Below, piece by piece: positions 48,917-57,096 of a stretch of 64,000 nt of DNA. The stretch covers positions 186,001 through 250,000 of the forward strand of contig NZ_JOEZ01000016.1 of assembly GCF_000721175.1 (NCBI RefSeq). Direction: 5' to 3'. A program made the position numbers and the translations under genes. The stretch comes from Streptomyces anulatus. GTDB taxonomy: Bacteria > Actinomycetota > Actinomycetes > Streptomycetales > Streptomycetaceae. Position 1 is the first letter of the stretch. Every line of letters starts with the position of its first letter. The notes under the pieces are model-generated. The model was not told where the DNA came from. It saw only the letters and a list, made by a program, of their open reading frames with translations, and made no database searches.

Positions 48917-49590
48917 CCCGATGTAAACGCGACTCGCGGCAGGTCTTGGTCGGACCTGACATCCTCCATGGGCGCGGCGTGGGTGGGCCCGCTCGTGGCG
49001 GAGTGTGACGACGGTTGCTGTTGGTTCCCGCCGTGCCTGCCCAATTTCCGGCGGTGCCGTGCGGTCCGAATGATTGCCGCTTCGATGAGGCGGGAGCGGG
49101 GAGTGTTCGGTGCCGTGAACCTCGCGGATTACTGGAAAGGTGGTGCAGCGAACGCTGCACCATCCCCGATCGAGCCGGATCGAGTAGGACGCAACCGGGA
49201 ATCCGTCCTCGACGAGGACGAGTGGACCGAGGGATACGTGGAGGCGTAGCGCCGACTCCGGCTCGGGTATTTCGCCCATCCGACAGCCACTGAGGGCGAC
49301 CCCGGTGCCGAGGACGACGCGCTGACCGCCGCGCGGGGGTGAGGGCAGTCGCGCAACGCATCCCGAGCACGCTCCGTGCGGCGCCCACCTCATGGGCAAC
49401 CGACGCCAGTGGAGAGTGAGAGGCCACCACCCTGCCCCGGCAAGGAGCAGCCCCGGCAAGGAGCAGCCCCGGCTCGGCCGAAGCGGTGACTGGCACCCGG
49501 AGGGCATGCGCTACGGGATGTAACCATGGGCGGCGGGCGGGAATCAGCCGTGGCCTGCGAAGCCCACCGCAATGCTGAGGTGGTCGATGG
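48917..49590. other. Degraded intergenic DNA
   Basis: No gene is convincing on either strand. A plus-strand frame at about 49071-49249 ('FGAVNLADYWKGGAANAAPS') could be a small protein but lacks a ribosome site and known family. A 16-bp tandem repeat lies at 49434-49473. Composition and neighbours suggest decayed mobile DNA. Confidence 0.45.
49434..49473 (+). repeat. 16-bp tandem repeat
   Basis: GCCCCGGCAAGGAGCA twice in perfect tandem, followed by the first 8 bp of a third copy. Confidence 0.85.
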
Positions 49591-49785
49591 CGCAACGCGG
49601 ATTATCTCCAACACGGGTTTGAACTGGGTGCAGTCCGCTCGCTGTCCTGGCGTGATTACCAGGGATAGCGGACGGCAGCGACCATCGGCACTCAGGTGGA
49701 GCTTGGTCGTGAACCCACCGCGCGAGCGGCCCAGGCCCTCGCCTCCAGCACCACCTCCACCAGGCGGGCGACCAGACTCTGCCAC
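49591..49785 (-). pseudogene. IS5-family transposase fragment
   Basis: The minus strand reads GLGRSRGGFTTKLHL, then 'ADGRCRPLSLVITPGQRADC' and 'TQFKPVLEIIRV', the well-known middle of Streptomyces IS5-type DDE transposases ('GRSRGGLTTKIHL ... VLTPGQ'). Beyond it the match ends in unrelated sequence on both sides, so neither the N-terminal part nor the DDE C-terminus remains. Confidence 0.72.
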
Positions 49786-49972
49786 CCCGGTCAGCGCTCC
49801 CGTCCCGACCTCCCGGACGGACCGGTGCTCGGATCAGCCGCGTGATGCCGGGGCGCGGGGCCTCCGCCGCCGCTTCACCGGGCCGCCCAATCGACAAGCG
49901 GCGCGTCGACGGCCGAGGCATCCTCCCGGCCACGGCATGGCCGCGTTCCGGCCCGTAGCCTCGGCTCGACTT

Positions 49973-51013
49973 TCAGAAGGCGAGTACGGCGACGGTGGCC
50001 GCGTAGATGGTGATGAGGAGGATTCCGTCGAAGCCGATCCTGAGCCAGCCGCGTTTCTGGCGGACGAGGAGGCCGCCGAGCAGGACTGCTGTCATGACCA
50101 GCGCGCCGCTCGTGAGGAACAGTTCGTCCTGGTTCGCCGCGTGGAACAGGGAGCCGCCGCGGTAGGCGATGTCACCGACGACGAGGTTGAGGGCGTCCAG
50201 GCAGTTCCCGCCGACGACGGCCGCGATGGCCAGCGTGACAGCCCCGCGGCGTACGGCCGCGATGGATGTGACAGCTTCGGGGAGGGCGTTGACCAGGCCC
50301 ATGAACACTGCTCCCACGAGTCCGGCGCTCAGGCCGGTGTGTTCCACGATGCCTTCCGCCGCGCGCGCCACCGCCCAGCCCCCGAGCATGACGGCACCCG
50401 CTACCGCCGCGAACTCGGTCCACAGCCGGGACGTCGGTCGGCCGGCCAGCCCGTCGGTGTCCTGGCTCGCGACATCGGGGACCGTCTCCCGGGTGGGCAC
50501 CGCGCTCCACAACGGTTCGCCGTGGGAGCGGATGAGCTGGAGACCTCCGATGTAGAAAGCGACCATCACCACGGAGGCGGGATGCACGCCCAGTACGGTG
50601 ACCGGCGGGCTGAACGCTGCCATCAGGGCGATGCCCAGCAGACCGATCAGCAGGCAGCCGAAGAGCATGTTGGGCAGTGATGCCGCGGCGTGTTCGAGGT
50701 TGACTCTCCGCAGGAAGGCATCGGCGGCGACCAGCGCGAGGGTCTGCGCCGCGATACCGCCCACGGCGTTGCTGTACGCGAGGTCGGGCTGATCCGCTGC
50801 GCCGCTGACCGCGGTCATCACGATGCCCGAGAGAGACGTCACCAGGCCGAACAGCACCGCGCCGAACAGTGCCTCCCCCCAGCCGGTGCGGTCGGCGAGG
50901 GTGTCGCCCAGCCCAGCGAGCCGGACACTGCAGACCACGGTGATGGCCGTGGCCAGAGCAAAAACTCCGATGCTCCAACTCAGAGGCCACACGTTGGTCA
51001 GCGAGTCGAGCAT
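49973..51013 (-). CDS. Sodium/calcium exchanger family membrane protein, CaCA (346 aa)
   Basis: Ten or so membrane segments with the two inverted alpha-repeats of the CaCA superfamily: 'LVTSLSGIVMTAVSGAADQP' in the first half and 'GLVNALPEAVTSIAAVRRGA' with 'VVGGNCLDALNLVVGDI' in the second (compare LPE-x-x-TS in YrbG). Predicted to exchange Ca2+ or a related cation for H+/Na+ across the membrane. ATG 51013 starts just before the first helix; the frame upstream to 51085 is basic and unlike the family. Monocistronic. Confidence 0.85.
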   Translation of the reverse strand: MLDSLTNVWPLSWSIGVFALATAITVVCSVRLAGLGDTLADRTGWGEALFGAVLFGLVTSLSGIVMTAVSGAADQPDLAYSNAVGGIAAQTLALVAADAFLRRVNLEHAAASLPNMLFGCLLIGLLGIALMAAFSPPVTVLGVHPASVVMVAFYIGGLQLIRSHGEPLWSAVPTRETVPDVASQDTDGLAGRPTSRLWTEFAAVAGAVMLGGWAVARAAEGIVEHTGLSAGLVGAVFMGLVNALPEAVTSIAAVRRGAVTLAIAAVVGGNCLDALNLVVGDIAYRGGSLFHAANQDELFLTSGALVMTAVLLGGLLVRQKRGWLRIGFDGILLITIYAATVAVLAF

Positions 51014-51130
51014 GTCGGCCTTTCGACAGCGGGAGCGGGAGCGGACGTGGTCGGCTTCCTCGTACCACGGGGCACCGGCTCTCATGCACCGTACGGTGCA
51101 TCGATGCCCGGACGAGGCTGTGTTACGAGC

Positions 51131-51213
51131 TCAAGCGGTCGGCGCATCACCGCCGTTCCGAAGGCCGGCGTAGACCTCTGCCGGAGTGCGAAAGCCATAG
51201 ATCCTGCGCTGGA
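51131..51213 (-). pseudogene. Possible transposase C-terminal scrap
   Basis: Minus strand ends 'QRRIYGFRTPAEVYAGLRNG' then GDAPTA-stop, resembling the end of IS30-like transposases ('P-R-K-x-L-G-W-x-T-P-A-E-V-F'). The preceding sequence is unrelated. Short, so only suggestive. Confidence 0.35.
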
Positions 51214-51552
51214 GAGAAGGCACTTGCGAAGCAGCCGGCTGGTGTTCACGCCGGCGCCAGGACTGGGCCGGGCGCCGGCGGAAGGCAGTGCCGTTGAGCG
51301 ATGAGGTCACGCGGATGCCGAGCACTGTAGAGGGCCGAAAGACCACTACCGGCAGGCAGACGAGGGATGCTTCCCCGCACGACACCAGTTGCAGGGCAGG
51401 GCCGCCGTCCGGACCAGGCTGCACACCACCGATATCTGCTGAGCCGACCTGCGGCAGGACACCTTCCACCTGCTCACTCACGCGAGCCCGGTCCGGTACC
51501 TCCGGACGATGGCTGGATCGGCGGTCAAGAGCCCTGTGGTACGAGTCCGCAA
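51214..51552. other. Intergenic DNA without a recognisable gene
   Basis: 339 bp between the transposase scrap and the YjzC-like gene. Open frames on both strands are present because of high GC but none has a ribosome site plus a known domain. Confidence 0.5.
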
Positions 51553-51747
51553 TCAGCCGAGGTAGTTCTCGGGGTGCGTCGGCTTCTGCGGCGTCCAGGA
51601 CCGGCCCGAACAGCCTGACGGCAGAGGCGGGAAGCGATGCCCCTTCACATCCGTGCTCCAGTGATGTTCCCCGCCGCAGTCGCACGCGTAGATCCCGCTG
51701 GCGGGCACGATCTCACCAGGGTGCCAGGATGCCGTCTCATCGCTCAT
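51553..51747 (-). CDS. YjzC-like small protein (64 aa)
   Basis: Reads 'WHPGEIVPASGIYACDCGGE', then 'HHWSTDVKGHRFPPLP' and 'RSWTPQKPTHPENYLG'. The W-x-P-G-E-x-x-P-x-S-G-I-Y opening and the F-P-P ... W-x-x end resemble YjzC-type proteins of unknown function; the C-x-C and His residues could bind a metal. AGGGACC lies a few bases before ATG 51747. Single gene among decayed DNA. Confidence 0.6.
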   Translation of the reverse strand: MSDETASWHPGEIVPASGIYACDCGGEHHWSTDVKGHRFPPLPSGCSGRSWTPQKPTHPENYLG

Positions 51748-51794
51748 GGTCCCTGCTTACGACGCAGCCTCGCATCGCGCGGCCTGAAGGCGCC

Positions 51795-52091
51795 TCACCG
51801 TTGGTGGCGCCCGTGCCCGCTGACCAGCTCGTGCAGATGGGCCCGCTCGGACTCATCCAGACGCAGGGCGGTCGCGATGGCATCGAGTACCTCGCGCGAG
51901 GCGTTGTGCGACTGGCCCTGCTCGAGACGGGCGTAGTACGGCGCGCTGATGCCCGCGAGCATCGACAACTCCTCCCTTCGCAGCCCCGGCACCCGGCGCC
52001 GCTCGCCATAGGTCTGCGACCCGACATCCTCGGGACGCAGAAGGCCCCGGCGTGCCTGGAGGAAGTCGGCGAGCTGCCCGTGCTTGTTCAT
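51795..52091 (-). pseudogene. Truncated MmyB-type XRE regulator (98 aa)
   Basis: 'MNKHGQLADFLQARRGLLRP', 'YGERRRVPGLRREELSMLAG', 'SAPYYARLEQGQSHNASREV' is the conserved helix-turn-helix head of the large actinobacterial XRE regulators that normally continue with an MmyB-like ligand domain to about 280 residues. Here the protein stops right after 'ALRLDESERAHLHELVSG'. Probably a relic; a DNA-binding-only protein could still be made. Confidence 0.7.
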
Positions 52092-52302
52092 GAAATGGAG
52101 TATGCGCGGCACCGCCGAACCGCGCCTCACCCTGCTGGGGTACGGATCCACAGGATCTGGCTGCTCCCCGCTCCGGCCCCCGGGATGAGTCGCACACGCC
52201 CTCTGTTCCGTTCACCTCTGGGAGACCCGGTGAGTACCACTACGTCCGAGAACACCGACCCCACCCCACGCAATTCGCCGGCCGGCCTCGATCTGGCACC
52301 CT

Positions 52303-53268
52303 TCACCTCCGGACCGGCTGCTCCTTGTCGTCGGTGGGCTGGTTGCGGGTGGCGATCAGCGACCAGGCGATGGAGACGGTGATCGTGCCGGCGATGACGC
52401 CGAGCGTGAGGGGGATGGGGAGCTTGCCGACGGGTGTCTCGGACAGGATGAGCTTGACGCCGGCGAAGGCGAGCAGGACCGCGAGCCCGTAGTGCAGGTA
52501 GGCGAAGCGGCGCAGGAGGCCGGAGAGGCAGAAGTACAGGCTGCGCAGGCCCAGGACGGCGAAGGCGTTGGCGGTCCACACCAGGAAGGTGTTGGTGGTG
52601 ATCGCGAGGACGGCGGCGACGGAGTCGATCGCGAAGATCAGGTCGGTGGCCTCGACTGCGACCAGGACCACGAACAGCAGGGTGGCCACCCGCTTGCCGT
52701 TGACGTGGATGAAGAACTTGTCGCCGTGGAACTTGGGGTCGGTGGCGATGAGTTTCTTGACCAGTCGGACGATGGGGTTGCGGTCGGGGTGTACCTCCTC
52801 GTCCTTTGAGGCGGCCATCTTCCAGCCGGTCCAGATCAGGAACGCGCCGAACAGGTAGGCGGTCCAGAAGAACACCTGGAGCAGTTCGGCGCCGACGAAG
52901 ATGAACACCAGCCGCGCGGCCAGGGCCCCGAGGACGCCCCAGAACAGGACCTTGTGCTGGTAGGCGTCGGGGACGGCGAAGAAGGAGAACACCAGCGCGA
53001 AGACGAAGACGTTGTCGATCGACAGGGCCTTCTCGATCAGGTAGCCGGCGTAATAGGTGGAGGACACCTCCCCGCCCTGCCACACCAGAAGGATCAGGCC
53101 GAACCCGAGCCCGACGGCGATCCAGACGCTGCTCCAGATCGCCGCCTCCTTGAAGCCGATCACGTGGTTGTCGCGGTGGGCGATCAGATCGACGGCGAGC
53201 ATCACGCAGATGCCGACAGTGACGGCGGCCCACACCCATAGCGGGACGGCGAACGACAGGCCATTCAT
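52303..53268 (-). CDS. TerC/Alx-family integral membrane protein (321 aa)
   Basis: Eight to nine membrane segments. Family hallmarks: 'EKALSIDNVFVFALVFSFF' (acidic residues in helix), 'VEATDLIFAIDSVAAVLAIT' and 'FAVLGLRSLYFCLSGLLRRF'. TerC proteins are linked to tellurite resistance and manganese export. It lies 52 bp downstream of a small universal-stress-like gene in the same direction, so the pair is probably an operon driven from the palindrome-bearing promoter region near 53.9 kb. GGAGAGG upstream of ATG. Confidence 0.9.
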   Translation of the reverse strand: MNGLSFAVPLWVWAAVTVGICVMLAVDLIAHRDNHVIGFKEAAIWSSVWIAVGLGFGLILLVWQGGEVSSTYYAGYLIEKALSIDNVFVFALVFSFFAVPDAYQHKVLFWGVLGALAARLVFIFVGAELLQVFFWTAYLFGAFLIWTGWKMAASKDEEVHPDRNPIVRLVKKLIATDPKFHGDKFFIHVNGKRVATLLFVVLVAVEATDLIFAIDSVAAVLAITTNTFLVWTANAFAVLGLRSLYFCLSGLLRRFAYLHYGLAVLLAFAGVKLILSETPVGKLPIPLTLGVIAGTITVSIAWSLIATRNQPTDDKEQPVRR

Positions 53269-53320
53269 CGCCAGACGTTTCCTCTCCGGGAGAAGAGCGG
53301 GTCACGAGCAGGGACCGAGG

Positions 53321-53830
53321 TCATGGCGAGGGCGATCGCAGGGGCACCCACGCGGCCGGGGCGACTGTGTGGACGGACTGGCCGCCGCGCAAGGAAGCAG
53401 CCTCGATCAGGGTGAACGCGTCCAGTCCTTCCGGTCCGCTCCGGGCGGCCACCACATCCGGGGCCCGATGCCGGGCGGCCAGGGCCAGCAGCTCCCCTGC
53501 CGCCGCCAGTCGCGAACCTCGGCCCGAGGGCAGGTGAAAGACCTCGGGGATGTAGCCGGTGGCGTGCGGGCCGATCCTGGGCATGACGCGGGCCAGGACC
53601 GCCCGTAGCGGCGCGGAGAGGGGGCCATCACCCTGCCGGTGGATGTCCGGGGGCATCACGGCGATCAGCAGCAGCGGGACGCGGCGGGGCAACGCCATCC
53701 GTGCGGCTGTCTCGGCCACCGCCAGATCGTCGATGCGGTCGGTCAGTACGGCCGCCACCGGCCGGACCAGCCCGGCCCGCGCGAGCCGGGGGGCGCGGTC
53801 TCGGCGGGGGTGGGAGAGCAGTGGGGTCAT
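53321..53830 (-). CDS. Hypothetical cytosolic protein, universal-stress-like (169 aa)
   Basis: Alternating hydrophobic strands and helices ('VRPVAAVLTDRIDDLAVAET', 'LPRRVPLLLIAVMPP', 'ELLALAARHRAPDVVAARSG', 'SVHTVAPAAWVPLRSPSP') suggest a Usp/Rossmann-like alpha/beta fold, but the G-x-x-G-x9-G-S/T nucleotide motif is absent. ATG 53830 with GAAGG upstream is preferred to 53881. First gene of the operon with terC; divergent from a winged-helix regulator. Confidence 0.68.
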   Translation of the reverse strand: MTPLLSHPRRDRAPRLARAGLVRPVAAVLTDRIDDLAVAETAARMALPRRVPLLLIAVMPPDIHRQGDGPLSAPLRAVLARVMPRIGPHATGYIPEVFHLPSGRGSRLAAAGELLALAARHRAPDVVAARSGPEGLDAFTLIEAASLRGGQSVHTVAPAAWVPLRSPSP

Positions 53831-53902
53831 GGCGCTGCCTTCCTTCATGCGGACGAATCCCCTCCAGCGTGACTCCACCACTGGAGTTTCGCCAACACTT
53901 AT

Positions 53903-53918
53903 GCGAAATAAGTTTCGC
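53903..53918. promoter_or_regulatory. Palindromic operator 1
   Basis: GCGAAATAAGTTTCGC: arms GCGAAA/TTTCGC around TAAG. Shares the pattern GCGAA-n3-AGTTTCG with operator 2, 46 bp away. It sits nearer the leftward usp-like/terC operon. Confidence 0.68.
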
Positions 53919-53940
53919 TAATAAGGATTCGTATGACAGG

Positions 53941-53969
53941 TTGGATATGCGAAGCGAGTTTCGTATGAT
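53941..53969 (+). promoter_or_regulatory. Promoter of the winged-helix regulator (leaderless)
   Basis: TTGGAT, 17 bp, TATGAT, a near-consensus promoter; the -10 box ends 7 bp before ATG 53977, predicting a leaderless mRNA. Operator 2 fills the spacer. Confidence 0.7.
53949..53964. promoter_or_regulatory. Palindromic operator 2
   Basis: GCGAAGCGAGTTTCGT, arms CGAA/TTCG, lying between the -35 and -10 boxes of the rightward promoter, so a bound protein would block RNA polymerase. Confidence 0.68.
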
Positions 53970-53976
53970 GGAGTGC

Positions 53977-54321
53977 ATGAGTAGCCCACGGTCAAGCGGC
54001 GGCCAATGGACGTTCATCACCAACCACGCGCGGGTGCTGCTGAGGATCGCCCGTGACCCGGAAGTCCGGTTGCGCGACGTCGCCACCGGAATCGGCATCA
54101 CCGAACGGGCGGTGCAGATCATTGTCGCGGACCTGGAAGCCTCCGGCTATCTGACCCGGATCCGGGTCGGCCGCCGCAACCGCTACACCATCGACCCGAC
54201 TGTCGCTCTGCGTCATCCTTCGGAGTCCGGCCACCCCGTCGGCGACCTCCTCGGCGCCTTTCTCCACCGCGAGGACGCACCCGCCTCCGAGTCGGCCGGG
54301 CCGCCGGCAGCACACAGCTGA
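53977..54321 (+). CDS. MarR-like winged-helix regulator (114 aa)
   Basis: 'WTFITNHARVLLRIARDPEV', 'RLRDVATGIGITERAVQIIV' (helix-turn-helix), 'DLEASGYLTRIRVGRRNRYT' (recognition wing), then 'FLHREDAPASES'. The fold is that of small MarR/ArsR-type regulators; no metal-binding Cys pair is present. ATG 53977 coincides with the predicted transcript start. The paired palindromes in the shared promoter region suggest it represses itself and the divergent usp-like/terC operon. Confidence 0.8.
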   Translation: MSSPRSSGGQWTFITNHARVLLRIARDPEVRLRDVATGIGITERAVQIIVADLEASGYLTRIRVGRRNRYTIDPTVALRHPSESGHPVGDLLGAFLHREDAPASESAGPPAAHS

Positions 54322-54800
54322 CGCGGCGGTCGGGTGGCCGGTCTCCGGGCGTGTGCCCCTCGGCCGCGGAGCGAGCGCGCCGCAGTGGATGTCCGTGCCC
54401 GGTGACAGCCGTCCCGGACTGCCGGATGGTCACCATCCGCGTCCCAGCGGTCGGCCAACTCGCTTGCAGAGCGGCTGACTTCGTACCTCGAGTGCAGCAG
54501 CCCTCATCGGCCCTGGCCTCTCGCGGACGTCCACCCTTCTTGGCGCCGGTCGCGCCTCGCGTTGTCCCCGCGACTCCTGTCCGGAACTCCGCATGTCCCG
54601 TTCCCGTAGAAGCGGGCTCCGACTGCTGGACCACCGGCGCGCTCGGAACTCCTCTGCAGAGCCCAAGTGGCGGGACGGTGCGGGGCGTGGTGCTCTCGAA
54701 TGGTGGGTTCGCCCTCGGATACGCCCCGCGAGAGGTCGGCTGCTGAGGACGGTGACACCCGCACCCCTTGTCCGTCGTCCTATACGCGAGGAGCGCGCGC
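54322..54800. other. Intergenic DNA without a recognisable gene
   Basis: 479 bp. Open frames on both strands exist (for example plus 54351-54746, minus 54119-54826) but have no known domain, no ribosome site at a credible start, and antisense relations to each other. Probably decayed DNA or a regulatory spacer. Confidence 0.5.
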
Positions 54801-55061
54801 ATGCTCGTCAAGAAGCTGCACGACATCGGAATGACCAGCGAACACGCTTACACGGCTGCCTTCGCCTCGATCGGTCTGTCGGTCGCGTCCTGGGTGGTGT
54901 CGGTGAAGGCGGAGACCCGTGGGGTCGAGCGGGCTGACCGGTGGGGCATCTTCATCGGGGAGTGGGCCCCGACCTTCTTCGCCCTTGGACTGGCACTGGC
55001 CAACCACGAGCGCGACGAGATCTTCACCCCCACGAAGGTCGGCGAAGACGCGAGCGTCTGA
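54801..55061 (+). CDS. Small membrane protein (86 aa)
   Basis: Two membrane helices ('AYTAAFASIGLSVASWVVSV' and 'IGEWAPTFFALGLALANHER') with a charged cytoplasmic loop ('KAETRGVERADRW'). AGGAG lies 10 nt before ATG 54801. Small proteins of this pattern are widespread in Streptomyces; no function known. Confidence 0.75.
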   Translation: MLVKKLHDIGMTSEHAYTAAFASIGLSVASWVVSVKAETRGVERADRWGIFIGEWAPTFFALGLALANHERDEIFTPTKVGEDASV

Positions 55062-55314
55062 CTCTGTCGGGCTTGCGTACGTGCCTCTCCTGCCGTCCCA
55101 CAGGGCGTGGGGCCAACCAGCAGGAGAACCCGGGCACACACACGCGCGGCCGGGCCGCGGCTTCTCGAAATGCGGACAGCACAGAGCCCGGCAGACGCGG
55201 CACGAACCGCGTCTGCCGCTCCCCGCCCGTCGGCATCCGGCCGTTCCGTTCCAGCGGTATCTGAGATCTGAGACAGCCTGCAGCGAGCAGGCCTGTGCAT
55301 GATGGGAGCGCACG

Positions 55315-56151
55315 ATGAGGAAATCCCGTACGAGCGTCATGATCGCCGCCTGCCTCGGAGCCGGGGCTCTGAGCCTTGGTTCTGCCGTTCCTGCCGGCGC
55401 GGCACAGGCCGAGGACACGGCGACGGTCTCCGTCTTCCACGCAGTCCCTGGTCTGACGGTGGACGTCTACGCGAACGGCGACGAACTCCTGCCGGACTTC
55501 AAGCCCGGCACTCTCGCCGACCCGCAGGAGCTGCCGGCGGGCTCCTACGACCTGAAGGTCTTCGAGGCCGGTGCCGACCCCAAGACGGCAGACCCCGCGA
55601 TCCAGAAGACGGTCGAGGTACCCGCCGGAGCCAACGCCACGGTCGTGGCCCACCTTTCGGCCGACGGCAAGCCTCAACTCAACGCCTTCGTCAACGACAC
55701 CTCCGCTGTCGCAGCGGGCAAGTCGCGCCTGACGGTCCGGCACGTTGCGGCCGCCCCGGCCGTGGACGTCCGTGCCAACGGCACGGCGGTGTTCGAGGGA
55801 CTGGTGAACCCGAAGGAGGACACCACCGAGGTCGACGCAGGCACGGTCTCCGCCGACGTGGTCCTGGCCGGTACCGACACCGTCGCCATCGGCCCCGCTG
55901 ATCTGAACCTCAAGGAAGGCGCGAACAACGTCGTCTACGCCTGGGGCAGTGCCGACGAGAAGAACCTGGCGCTGAAGGTCCAGACGGTCAGTGGCATGCA
56001 CTCGCAGCCCGGCGGAGTCGACGCCGGCGGAAGCGGTGCGATGGCCTCGGGCAACTCCTCCAACGCGTGGATGGCCTGGGCGGCAGGCGCGGGAGTGCTC
56101 ACCCTGGCCGGGGCACTCTCCATCAGGTCCAGGACACGGCAGGATGCCTGA
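55315..56151 (+). CDS. Secreted DUF4397 protein with C-terminal anchor (278 aa)
   Basis: Signal peptide 'VMIAACLGAGALSLGSAVPA' cleaved near Ala-Gln-Ala. Two DUF4397 beta-domains: 'TVSVFHAVPGLTVDVYANGD' (about 37-120) and 'RLTVRHVAAAPAVDVRANGT' (about 139-222). A Gly/Ser linker, a membrane helix ('AWMAWAAGAGVLTLAGALSI') and a basic tail follow. The end has sorting-signal topology but no LPxTG. The class F sortase gene that follows overlaps it by 8 bp, so it is the likely client. Extracellular adhesin-like role inferred. Confidence 0.85.
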   Translation: MRKSRTSVMIAACLGAGALSLGSAVPAGAAQAEDTATVSVFHAVPGLTVDVYANGDELLPDFKPGTLADPQELPAGSYDLKVFEAGADPKTADPAIQKTVEVPAGANATVVAHLSADGKPQLNAFVNDTSAVAAGKSRLTVRHVAAAPAVDVRANGTAVFEGLVNPKEDTTEVDAGTVSADVVLAGTDTVAIGPADLNLKEGANNVVYAWGSADEKNLALKVQTVSGMHSQPGGVDAGGSGAMASGNSSNAWMAWAAGAGVLTLAGALSIRSRTRQDA

Positions 56152-56872
56152 CCGGCCACAACAGCGAGCGAAGTGGCGCACGGTAGCGGCAGGCTCGGTC
56201 TGGTCCGCTGTCGCCGCCGGCTCGGCCGCGGCCGCAGTCACCGCCTTGCTCTTGTTCCCCTCCGGTGATCCGGGACCCCCGGCCGGTTTCGGGCAAGTGC
56301 CCGACGGCGGCCGCGGTACGGGGACAGCTGCGAGCGCTTCTGCCCGGGCGGCAACGCCGCCCGGGCAGAAGCCCGTTCCCTCCACAGGGCCCACCGGCCA
56401 GAACAGCACCACCAGGGCCCAAGGCGCTCCACCGGTTCGCGTCGTCATCTCGAGGGCCGACCTGTCCGCCGCCGTCGTTCCCGTCGGCGTGCGGGACGAC
56501 GGCCGGGCCGAGGTGCCGACCGACCCCGCCCAGGCGGGCTGGTACCGCTTCGGGCCGGCGCCGGGCGACGCTCACGGCTCGGCCGTCCTCATCGGGCACG
56601 TCGACTCGCGTACAGGAGAACTCGGCGAGCTCGCAGCGCTCTACGACATACGCGCCGGCGACCGCGTCGACGTCCAGCGAGGAGACGACACGACGATCGC
56701 CTATGAGATAGTCGCCCGACGCATCGTCAAGAAGGACCGGATGCCTGCCGACGTCTTCCGGCGTGATGGCGAACCCGTCCTGACCCTCATCACCTGCGCG
56801 CCCCCCTACGACCCCGACCGAGGCGGCTATCAGAGCAACCTCATCGTGACAGCCGTCCGCTCGGCGTCCTGA
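56144..56872 (+). CDS. Class F sortase (242 aa)
   Basis: Transpeptidase that anchors surface proteins. N-terminal membrane helix ('VWSAVAAGSAAAAVTALLLF'), Pro/Ser-rich spacer, then the sortase barrel: 'AGWYRFGPAPGDAHGSAVLI', 'GHVDS' (His152), 'LTLITCAPPYD' (Cys218). Length and motifs match actinobacterial class F. ATG 56144 overlaps the DUF4397 gene by 8 bp, so the two are made together. Confidence 0.88.
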   Translation: MPDRPQQRAKWRTVAAGSVWSAVAAGSAAAAVTALLLFPSGDPGPPAGFGQVPDGGRGTGTAASASARAATPPGQKPVPSTGPTGQNSTTRAQGAPPVRVVISRADLSAAVVPVGVRDDGRAEVPTDPAQAGWYRFGPAPGDAHGSAVLIGHVDSRTGELGELAALYDIRAGDRVDVQRGDDTTIAYEIVARRIVKKDRMPADVFRRDGEPVLTLITCAPPYDPDRGGYQSNLIVTAVRSAS

Positions 56873-56927
56873 GCGGTTTCTCCTCCGTGGTCGCCCGGGA
56901 CCTCCGTGAGGCGCGCACCGCGGCGCG

Positions 56928-57087
56928 ATGTCCTGCGCCGAGGGCTGCTTCGCGGGCATCCGGAACCCCAACAGGCATGAGGACGGGCTGCCGGAGCTGC
57001 CGGAGCACGAGGCCCTGGAACAGCTCGCGGCCCTCAGCGTCTTGGCGCGCCGGGTGGACAGCGCGCCAAGACGCAATGAGCCCGACC
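56928..57087 (+). pseudogene. C-terminal remnant of an Ymh/TIGR02391-type HEPN protein
   Basis: Reads 'AEGCFAGIRNPNRHEDG', 'LPELPEHEALEQLAALSVLA' and RRVDSA. The R-N-P-x-x-H block is the HEPN RNase signature (R-x4-H) and the following E-A-L-E-x-L-A-A-L-S-V-L-A-R is the usual C-terminus of TIGR02391/Ymh proteins. Nothing of the N-terminal half is present and the frame runs on into the antisense of arsO. Identification rests on about 45 residues. Confidence 0.45.
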
Positions 57088-57096
57088 GGGGAGGCG

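Noticed and set aside
54119..54826. Overlapping open frames on both strands between the winged-helix gene and the 86-aa membrane protein
   Set aside because: No domain, no ribosome site, and mutual antisense overlap; treated as non-coding.
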